Below are positions 1 to 4,493 of a DNA stretch of 5,271 nucleotides, in pieces. The notes below the pieces were generated by a model. It saw nothing but the letters and a program-made list of their open reading frames with translations. It was not told the origin of the DNA and searched no databases. A program made the position numbers and the translations under genes. Positions within the stretch are counted from its first letter, which is position 1, and each line of letters begins with the position of its first letter. The DNA lies in assembly GCA_002409445.1 (NCBI GenBank), contig DHNJ01000009.1, positions 1 to 5,271 of the forward strand, given 5' to 3'. Source of the DNA: Armatimonadetes bacterium UBA5419. GTDB lineage: Bacteria > Armatimonadota > UBA10988.

Positions 1-151
1 GGGCCTGCGCCCGGGCGACCGTGGCCACCGGTCGCGCGGCGGTCCCCGGCGCGGCGTCATCGCCCGCCGGGTCGACGACCACGTCCGCCGCGTGGGCCGC
101 GAGCGCACTCATCACCAGCAGCACCAGCCCCCAAAAACCTCGACGCGCCAT
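1..151 (-). CDS. Secreted beta-helix-type protein (DUF1565-like N-terminus), partial
   Basis: Only the first 50 residues are in the window; the gene runs off the left edge. The start ATG at 151 is preceded by GGAG (161-158) with a 6-nt spacer. Residues 1 to about 22 form a signal peptide: MARR, then a hydrophobic stretch ending in ALAAHAA. The mature start reads VVVDPAGDDAAPGTAARPVATVARAQA in overlapping short blocks: VDPAGDD, then PGT, then RPVATVARA. This is the V(D/S)P.G.D...GT...P..T...A signature that opens many right-handed parallel beta-helix proteins (DUF1565 / pectate-lyase-like fold), so export is well supported and the fold is probable. The gene follows the outer-membrane barrel after 62 nt on the same strand, so it may share its transcript. 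Its substrate or role cannot be told from this fragment. It could be a polysaccharide-active enzyme, an adhesin or a structural surface protein. Confidence 0.72.
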   Translation of the reverse strand, partial: MARRGFWGLVLLVMSALAAHAADVVVDPAGDDAAPGTAARPVATVARAQA

Positions 152-157
152 GCTTCG

Positions 158-161
158 CTCC
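158..161 (-). promoter_or_regulatory. Ribosome binding site of the beta-helix gene
   Basis: GGAG on the minus strand, 6 nt before the ATG at 151. It supports this start over the in-frame ATG 13 codons further in, which would cut the signal peptide. Confidence 0.5.
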
Positions 162-213
162 GCTCGCTTGGACGACAACAGCGCGCGGCTAGATCCAGGG
201 CCAGGCGGGACCG

Positions 214-1827
214 CTAGAACGTGTTGCGATAGGTGAACCGCACGACGTCGGTGTCGTAGTCCTGCTGCGGGAAGAGTCCGCCGTCGTAGCCGTCGCGCGA
301 GTAGGTCAGCTCGAAGCTGGAGCGGTCGCTGGCCTGCCAGCCGACGCCGAGCGCCAGGTAGCTGCCGTCGGTGCTCTGGCCGTGGAACGAGCGCACCCAG
401 TGGTAGTCCGCGGCGACCCGCCACTTGCTCGCCGGCTGCCAGCCGAGGCCTGCGTGCAGCACCAGCGAGTCGGTGCCGAGCCCGCTGGGCAACTTAGCCG
501 CGGCGTTGGTGTAGCGGTAGAACCAGTCGGCCGAGCCGATCAGCCCGCGGGTGATGGGCACGGAGACGCCGAGGCCGACGTTGCCGACGACCGTGTTCAG
601 CCCGCGCGCGTCGTTGGACAGCTCGCGGTATTGGTAGAACGCGTAGCCCAGGCCCTCGACGCCGATCTGGCGGCTGAAGCGCAGGTCCAGCTTCTGGTCG
701 GTGTCGTAGAAAAGCACCGAGTTGTCGAACATGTACGGTCGCGCGCTGGGCCAGAGGCTGCTGCGGTCGCGCCGCTGGTAGGCCAGGCTGACGCGCAAGT
801 CGTGGCTCGCGCGGTACTCGGCGCGGGCATACGCGCGGCGCTCGCGCGGCTTCTCGACGTGGTTCTGCAGGGCGTTAAAGCGCTGGCCCTCGGTGAAATC
901 GAGCCCCGCGCGCACGGTGAACGCCCGCGATGGCCGCCAAGTCACCGACGCCCCGCCGGTCTGACTGCGCGCGAGATACGCGTTGGCCGTGGGGCCGTAG
1001 TCCAGGTCACGGTAGCGATAGCGGCCGTGTACTTCGAGGTTCGGCCCGAAGCTGTAGCTGCCGGCAAGACCGCCGGCGAAGATCGTCGAGGTATCGCTCC
1101 CCGGCCGCCGCACCCGCGCCCACTTGGCCGTCCCCGAGACCGAGATCCGCGTGCCCAGCACGGCGTCGTACGAAAGGCCGTAAGCCTGGGTCGAAGTGCT
1201 CGGCTGCATGGTGCCGTAGTCGGTGAAGTCGGAGGTGCTGAAATTAGCGCCCAGCACGCCGATACCCGTATCCACGCTGAGGCCGGCCCAGGCGTCCTGC
1301 ACGCGGTAGTCAAGCCGGTCGCCGCGGGCCACCGCACCGATCAGATTCTCGTCGCGCCGCAGGCCGCCGGTGATCGCGATCCAGTGCGTCGGGCGCACCA
1401 TCAGGTCGGCCGAGGCCGCCGAGTCGGAGGCCAGCGGGCTGGACCCGAGCCACGGATCGCCGACGAACGCGTGGCGGTTGTAGCGCACGCGTAGGCGAGC
1501 GGGGATGTTGCGGGTCCAGAGCTGGGCGAGGATTGAGCGCTGGTTGCCAAACAGGCCGCGCGCCCACAGGTCGAAGGTGTCGAACCCGTCATCGCCGCGC
1601 AGGCTGAAGTCGTGGATATCGAGCCCGATCTCGGAGTTCGGCGCGAGGTAGCGGCCGGCCCAAGCCGACTCGCCGCTCACCCCCGCGACCTGTACGTACG
1701 GGCTGATCGTGCCCGAAACGGGTGGCGCCTTGGCCGCCTCGGCCAGCAGCTCTTCGTTTTGGGCCGCGGCCCCGCCGGCGATCAGAGCCAGCGGCAGCAA
1801 CCAAGCTAGGTATCGTCGGGTCTGCAT
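214..1827 (-). CDS. MtrB/PioB-type decahaem-associated outer-membrane beta-barrel
   Basis: A 537-residue outer-membrane barrel. Residues 1-22 are a signal peptide (MQTRR, hydrophobic core, cleavage near GGAAA/QN). The rest is a run of alternating polar and aromatic strands, for example GRYRYRDLDYG, LGYAFYQYREL and SADWFYRYT. It ends in Phe (VRFTYRNTF), the usual C-terminal signal for barrel insertion. The early mature segment contains a GRY motif, as in MtrB-family proteins. In that family the barrel sheathes a periplasmic multihaem cytochrome and lets electrons cross the outer membrane. At roughly 515 mature residues it is shorter than Shewanella MtrB (about 700). It has no cysteine at all, so it lacks the N-terminal CXXC of Shewanella MtrB. 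The decahaem cytochrome gene lies 14 nt upstream, and this pairing is the strongest support for the call. The family call rests on fold pattern and context; the exact strand number is not determined. Confidence 0.85.
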   Translation of the reverse strand: MQTRRYLAWLLPLALIAGGAAAQNEELLAEAAKAPPVSGTISPYVQVAGVSGESAWAGRYLAPNSEIGLDIHDFSLRGDDGFDTFDLWARGLFGNQRSILAQLWTRNIPARLRVRYNRHAFVGDPWLGSSPLASDSAASADLMVRPTHWIAITGGLRRDENLIGAVARGDRLDYRVQDAWAGLSVDTGIGVLGANFSTSDFTDYGTMQPSTSTQAYGLSYDAVLGTRISVSGTAKWARVRRPGSDTSTIFAGGLAGSYSFGPNLEVHGRYRYRDLDYGPTANAYLARSQTGGASVTWRPSRAFTVRAGLDFTEGQRFNALQNHVEKPRERRAYARAEYRASHDLRVSLAYQRRDRSSLWPSARPYMFDNSVLFYDTDQKLDLRFSRQIGVEGLGYAFYQYRELSNDARGLNTVVGNVGLGVSVPITRGLIGSADWFYRYTNAAAKLPSGLGTDSLVLHAGLGWQPASKWRVAADYHWVRSFHGQSTDGSYLALGVGWQASDRSSFELTYSRDGYDGGLFPQQDYDTDVVRFTYRNTF

Positions 1828-1834
1828 TGCCTCG

Positions 1835-1841
1835 CCCTCCC
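1835..1841 (-). promoter_or_regulatory. Ribosome binding site abutting the cytochrome stop codon
   Basis: GGGAGGG begins directly after the TAA stop (1844-1842) of the decahaem gene and lies 7 nt before the barrel's ATG at 1827. Ribosomes finishing the cytochrome would cover this site, which suggests translational coupling and matched output of the two conduit parts. Confidence 0.7.
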
Positions 1842-2732
1842 TTAGTTGATGAACAGCCGGCTGTTGTTGGAGCCGTGGATGCGGTTATGGCAGCCCGCCT
1901 GCCAGCAGTTGCCGGGCCGCGCCTGGTGCGCCGGGTCGGCGCTGATGTCCGCGTGGCACTGCAGGCAGGTCCCGCGCCCGTAGAACGCCGTCAGCTTGGA
2001 GTTGGCCGAGCCGTGCGCCTTGTGGCAGGTCAGGCAGCCGTCATCGCCGCCGCCCAGCGCGTTCTGGTGCTCGTAGACAAACGGGCCCTTCTTCTCCTGG
2101 TGGCAGGAGAGGCAGCGGTCGTCGCTCTGCTTGAGCATCGGCGAGTGCAGCATGCCGTCCGCGTGCGGGTCGTGGCAGTCGACACAGCGCATGTTGCCCT
2201 CGAGCACCGGGTGGTGCGACGGCAGGCGGAACTGCGCGGTCTGGTCGCGGTGGCAGCTCAGACACAGATCGTTGGGCTCCTCGCGCAGGAGGTTCGGGTG
2301 GCCCAGATCGCTGTGCATCTCGTGGCAGTCGCCACAGTTGACATCGGCCAGGGCGTGCGTCGACTGCAGCCAAGCGCTCGACTTCATCGTCGTCGAGTGG
2401 CACTCGAAGCACATCGCTACCGCGGTCCAGCCGGTCTCGTTGTCGGGGTTGAGGATGCTGCGGAAGTTCTCGTCCTCGAGGTGCGCCTGGCCCGGGCCGT
2501 GGCAGCCCTCGCAGCCCTGCAGCATCTCGGGGGCGTTGCTCGTCGCGCGGAAGCGGTTGTGCCGCAAGGTGTACCAACCGGGCGCGTTTTCCGCGTGACA
2601 CAAGAGACAGAGGTCGGCGCCAATGCGCTCTGGCTCGCGCTCTTGGCCCACGGCCAGCCACGGCAGTCCCAGCAGCAAAACAGCGGCCAGTATCCCCCAG
2701 CCGCCCACGCGGTATCGCCAGCGTGCACCCAT
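1842..2732 (-). CDS. Periplasmic decahaem c-type cytochrome, MtrA/DmsE-like
   Basis: A 296-residue exported cytochrome predicted to carry electrons through the periplasm into the partner outer-membrane barrel. Residues 1 to about 29 are a signal peptide (MGARWRYR, hydrophobic core, cleavage near LAVG/QE). Nine CXXCH haem sites start at residues 42, 74, 108, 133, 157, 183, 207, 233 and 256. A tenth, C276-WQAG-CH, has four residues between the cysteines (CX4CH), as in some cytochromes c3. The protein ends in NRIHGSNN..LFIN. Ten haems in about 267 mature residues fits the MtrA/PioA/DmsE group (MtrA is about 333 residues). Many further His residues (for example 58, 126, 140, 145, 173, 174, 190, 196, 222 and 240) can serve as distal ligands. 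The ATG at 2732 is chosen over the upstream in-frame TTG at 2738 because GAGGGAG lies 6 nt before the ATG but touches the TTG. It is the first gene of the minus-strand unit. Confidence 0.93.
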   Translation of the reverse strand: MGARWRYRVGGWGILAAVLLLGLPWLAVGQEREPERIGADLCLLCHAENAPGWYTLRHNRFRATSNAPEMLQGCEGCHGPGQAHLEDENFRSILNPDNETGWTAVAMCFECHSTTMKSSAWLQSTHALADVNCGDCHEMHSDLGHPNLLREEPNDLCLSCHRDQTAQFRLPSHHPVLEGNMRCVDCHDPHADGMLHSPMLKQSDDRCLSCHQEKKGPFVYEHQNALGGGDDGCLTCHKAHGSANSKLTAFYGRGTCLQCHADISADPAHQARPGNCWQAGCHNRIHGSNNSRLFIN

Positions 2733-2738
2733 GCCCAA

Positions 2739-2745
2739 CTCCCTC
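2739..2745 (-). promoter_or_regulatory. Ribosome binding site of the decahaem cytochrome
   Basis: GAGGGAG on the minus strand with a 6-nt spacer to the ATG at 2732. It abuts the alternative TTG at 2738 with no spacer, so it settles the start in favour of the ATG. Confidence 0.7.
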
Positions 2746-2781
2746 GGCCTGCGCGGTCTAAGGTTGACAACGCAAGCTTCC

Positions 2782-2790
2782 TGTTAACGG
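2782..2790 (-). repeat. 9-bp element CCGTTAACA, minus-strand copy
   Basis: Minus-strand CCGTTAACA ends 49 nt before the decahaem ATG and one base after the TTGTA of the promoter-like element. It is identical to the copy at 3082-3090 in the opposite orientation. It contains the 6-bp palindrome GTTAAC. It may be the melted start region of the promoter or a half-site for a regulator. Confidence 0.55.
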
Positions 2791-2791
2791 A

Positions 2792-2808
2792 TACAACTGG
2801 TTTGCCAG
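2792..2808 (-). promoter_or_regulatory. Candidate sigma-54-like (-24/-12) promoter for the decahaem/barrel unit
   Basis: Read on the minus strand, C-TGGCA-AACCAG-TTGTA matches the YTGGCACG-N4-TTGCW consensus with exact spacing. The -12 dinucleotide is GT instead of the usual GC (2794-2793), a significant weakness. The start of transcription would fall near 2781, giving a leader of about 49 nt. The main support is that the divergent gene has a matching element in the same relative place. No convincing sigma-70 -35/-10 pair was seen here. Confidence 0.35.
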
Positions 2809-2872
2809 AATCAAGCATCCCGGGCGCGCGGCTTGGCACCGTCCTTCGGGCCACTGAACCCGCTTAGGTAGG

Positions 2873-2883
2873 CGACCGCAGTC
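2873..2883 (+). repeat. 11-bp direct repeat CGACCGCAGTC, first copy
   Basis: Identical to 3052-3062 (12 of 13 bases match if extended two bases leftward). The second copy overlaps the end of the 24-bp palindrome and runs into the -24 element of the plus-strand promoter candidate. Possible paired activator site; the function is unknown. Confidence 0.4.
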
Positions 2884-3028
2884 GTTTAATCCGCTAGGCC
2901 GAATCGGCAGACTCCGCCACCCCGTGCGAGGCCGTCGCTCGCCGCAGGGTCACGTGCGGGACCTGCCGAATTGGCGGGAAGCACGCGAATATGCCGGATC
3001 ACGCATTAGCCGGGGTTGTTGTGGACCA

Positions 3029-3052
3029 GGCGCCGGGTGGCCACCCGGCGCC
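3029..3052. repeat. Perfect 24-bp palindrome upstream of the nonahaem gene
   Basis: The arm GGCGCCGGGTGG (3029-3040) is followed without a gap by its exact complement CCACCCGGCGCC (3041-3052). It ends 11 bp before the -24 GG of the promoter candidate at 3064. There is no T-run on either side and no gene reading into it, so a terminator is unlikely. An operator for a dimeric regulator or a cruciform-forming site fits better. As RNA it would form a 10-bp stem with a GGCC loop, but only if transcription started further upstream. Confidence 0.6.
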
Positions 3053-3062
3053 GACCGCAGTC
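3052..3062 (+). repeat. 11-bp direct repeat CGACCGCAGTC, second copy
   Basis: Matches 2873-2883 exactly. It lies between the 24-bp palindrome, with which it shares one base, and the sigma-54-like -24 element. Confidence 0.4.
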
Positions 3063-3078
3063 TGGCCATGGTGTTGCA
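3062..3078 (+). promoter_or_regulatory. Candidate sigma-54 (-24/-12) promoter for the nonahaem lipoprotein
   Basis: CTGGCC-ATGGTG-TTGCA carries the invariant GG (3064-3065) and GC (3076-3077) at the required 10-bp separation. It matches YTGGC and TTGCW fully; only the ACG after TGGC differs (CAT). Transcription would start near 3089, giving a leader of about 60 nt. If correct, expression would need an enhancer-binding activator, and the upstream palindrome and repeats are possible sites for it. No experimental evidence is available. Confidence 0.45.
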
Positions 3079-3081
3079 GCA

Positions 3082-3090
3082 CCGTTAACA
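3082..3090 (+). repeat. 9-bp element CCGTTAACA, plus-strand copy
   Basis: Begins 3 nt after the TTGCA of the promoter-like element and ends 59 nt before the ATG at 3150. It is the inverted partner of 2790-2782. The spacing to the start codon differs from that copy by 10 nt. Confidence 0.55.
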
Positions 3091-3139
3091 TGGCGCCGAC
3101 CTGGGGTTCCGAGCAGCGGTGCGCGGGGGCCGGTCGGCG

Positions 3140-3143
3140 GGAG
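3140..3143 (+). promoter_or_regulatory. Ribosome binding site of the nonahaem lipoprotein
   Basis: GGAG (within GGGAGA) with a 6-nt spacer to the ATG at 3150. It fixes this start rather than the in-frame upstream starts at 2991 or 3090, because only this one places a lipoprotein signal at the N-terminus. Confidence 0.7.
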
Positions 3144-3149
3144 ATCATC

Positions 3150-4430
3150 ATGGGTCGTGCTGTCAAATGGATAGTGCTGCTGACGGTGGCGGCGGTCGCC
3201 GGCCTCAGCGGCTGCGGAAGCGACAAAGCCATTCCTACCCCGCCGAACGTGCCTGACGGCCGCGCGGCGTACGTTGGTGCGAAGACCTGTATCGGCTGTC
3301 ACACGGACACCGGCGACCATTGGTCAGAGACGCGGCATGCGAACGCGCTGGCCACGCTGGAGCGCGCGGGCCAGGCCAGCAACGAGCGCTGCCTGCCGTG
3401 CCACGTCGTCGCCTTCAAGCAGCCCTCGGGCTTCACGACCAAGGCCGAGACCCCGGGGCTGGGCGGCGTGCAGTGCGAGAACTGCCACGGGCCGGGCGGC
3501 CAGCACGTGAGCGCACCGTCCGCGGGCAACATCCGTACCGAGATCGGTGCTGATGTCTGCGGCACCTGCCACCAGGACTCGCACCATCCGACCTACGACG
3601 AGTGGCAGAAGTCCGGCCACGCGAAGTCGGTTTCCTCCAGCCGCAACGATCGCTGCATCGTCTGCCACTCGCAGGAAGGCTTCTTCTACCAGCTGCAGGC
3701 GCCGAGCCAGCCGCCGGCGGCCAGCCGGCAGAAGCCGGTCGGCAAGACCAACATCGTCTGCTCGACCTGCCATGACCCGCACGAGCGGACCGGCAACCCG
3801 GCCCAGATGCGCCTGCCGGTCGAGAACCTGTGCAAGACCTGCCACCGTCTCGGGACGGCCTCGCCGTTGGACCCAGTGCCCGTCACCAGCCAGCCGCGGC
3901 ACGGCGCCAGCCTCGTCTTCGAGGGCACCGGCGGCCTGAAGCCGAACGGCCGGGTCGGCGGTGAGCCGATGGTCGGCCCGAACTCGGCGCACCCGCGGGC
4001 AACCGGTGGCTCCTGCGCCAGCTGCCACGTCTACAAGGAGAACGTGCCGAGCCCGAACACGACCAATCCGAACGTCACCGGGCACACGTTCCTGCCGAAC
4101 CTGAAGGCGTGCACGCAATCCGGCTGCCACACCCCGCGCGAGGCCATCACCGAGGGCGCGAACCCCGTGGCGACCTTCTTGGTCAAGCGGGCGAACGACA
4201 AGGTCGACGCCGCGCTGGCCGCCTGCCTGCCGTACGTCACCTCGGGTGATCCGCTGTGGATCAACCGCGACAACCTGACCGGCCCGCAGCTCAACGACTA
4301 CGACGTCGCGCTGTGGAATTACCGGCTGATCGCTAACAACGACCCCAGCCGCGGCGTCCACAATACTAAGTACGCGGTGGCAGTGCTCGAAACCGCCCTC
4401 GGCGTCTTCGAGTCGCTGTCCCAGCCCTAG
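3150..4430 (+). CDS. Nonahaem c-type cytochrome lipoprotein, cytochrome c554-like
   Basis: A 426-residue exported cytochrome anchored by lipid. The signal is MGRAVKW plus a hydrophobic core ending in the lipobox L19-S-G-C22; the residue after Cys is Gly. Eight CXXCH sites start at residues 47, 81, 109, 137, 169, 204, 228 and 289. A ninth, C321-TQSG-CH, is of CX4CH type. Residues 41-120 (YVGAKTCIGCH, HANA, CLPCH, GVQCENCHGPGGQH) match the cytochrome c554-type layout (PF13435). The haem-free C-terminal 100 residues look helical and contain DPSRGVHNTKYAVAVLE, like the closing helices of NrfA-related multihaem proteins. No CXXCK site is present, so nitrite reductase activity is not indicated. It is divergent from the decahaem/barrel pair. 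I infer an outer-membrane electron-transfer role, perhaps as the surface partner of that conduit. Its side of the membrane and its electron acceptor cannot be read from sequence. Confidence 0.92.
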   Translation: MGRAVKWIVLLTVAAVAGLSGCGSDKAIPTPPNVPDGRAAYVGAKTCIGCHTDTGDHWSETRHANALATLERAGQASNERCLPCHVVAFKQPSGFTTKAETPGLGGVQCENCHGPGGQHVSAPSAGNIRTEIGADVCGTCHQDSHHPTYDEWQKSGHAKSVSSSRNDRCIVCHSQEGFFYQLQAPSQPPAASRQKPVGKTNIVCSTCHDPHERTGNPAQMRLPVENLCKTCHRLGTASPLDPVPVTSQPRHGASLVFEGTGGLKPNGRVGGEPMVGPNSAHPRATGGSCASCHVYKENVPSPNTTNPNVTGHTFLPNLKACTQSGCHTPREAITEGANPVATFLVKRANDKVDAALAACLPYVTSGDPLWINRDNLTGPQLNDYDVALWNYRLIANNDPSRGVHNTKYAVAVLETALGVFESLSQP

Positions 4431-4442
4431 GCCCTGGCCCAT

Positions 4443-4470
4443 GGGGCCGGGCTCGCCAGAACCCGGCCCC
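4443..4470 (+). terminator. GC-rich stem-loop between nonahaem and secretin-like genes
   Basis: GGGGCCGGG (4443-4451) pairs perfectly with CCCGGCCCC (4462-4470) around a 10-nt loop, starting 12 nt after the TAG stop. No U-run follows, so it is not a classical intrinsic terminator. It could reduce read-through or protect the 3' end of the cytochrome message, lowering expression of the next gene. The next ribosome binding site is 11 nt downstream. Confidence 0.45.
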
Positions 4471-4481
4471 CGGCCACTGCC

Positions 4482-4485
4482 GGAG
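4482..4485 (+). promoter_or_regulatory. Ribosome binding site of the secretin-like gene
   Basis: GGAG is 8 nt before the ATG at 4494 but only 2 nt before an in-frame ATG at 4488. The spacing favours 4494. Confidence 0.55.
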
Positions 4486-4493
4486 ATATGGAC

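Larger units (their letters stand above)
2739..3149. other. Divergent intergenic regulatory region
   Basis: About 410 bp between the two head-to-head cytochrome genes, with no convincing gene on either strand. It is less GC-rich at its two promoter-proximal ends (around 2760-2815 and 3074-3091) than in the middle. It contains two opposed copies of a sigma-54-like promoter followed by CCGTTAACA, a perfect 24-bp palindrome (3029-3052), an 11-bp direct repeat (2873-2883 and 3052-3062) and a 10-bp direct repeat GGCGCCGACC (3047-3056 and 3092-3101). It also has a small palindrome GCCGA-A-TCGGC (2898-2908) and a short stem-loop CCTGCC/GGCGGG (2963-2979). No tRNA or recognisable small RNA was seen. 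The in-frame extension of the plus-strand reading frame back to 2991 lies here but is not favoured as coding. Confidence 0.75.

Noticed and set aside
382..1494. A 370-codon open frame on the plus strand inside the barrel gene
   Set aside because: It is antisense to a clear outer-membrane protein, and its translation is low-complexity Ala/Arg/Val-rich with no recognisable domain.
2733..2738. TTG start two codons upstream for the decahaem cytochrome
   Set aside because: The ribosome binding site touches the TTG, leaving no spacer, whereas the ATG at 2732 has a 6-nt spacer.
1722..2867. A 381-codon open frame on the plus strand over the decahaem gene
   Set aside because: It crosses the decahaem gene, its ribosome binding site and promoter region; the opposite strand has ten haem-binding motifs, which settles the coding strand.
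2891..2925. tRNA-like tail (CTCCGCCA near a CGAATC loop)
   Set aside because: No cloverleaf can be built on either strand: the would-be T-arm does not pair and no anticodon or acceptor 5' strand is present.
3029..3052. The palindrome as an intrinsic terminator
   Set aside because: No T-run follows on either strand and no gene reads into it from either side within the window.
2991..3149. A 53-codon N-terminal extension of the nonahaem lipoprotein
   Set aside because: It would bury the lipoprotein signal inside the protein and run through the 24-bp palindrome and the promoter candidate; the start at 3150 has a good ribosome binding site.
3150..4430. Nonahaem protein as a nitrite reductase (NrfA-type)
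   Set aside because: Its C-terminal helices resemble that group, but there is no CXXCK catalytic haem site and the haem order is c554-like.
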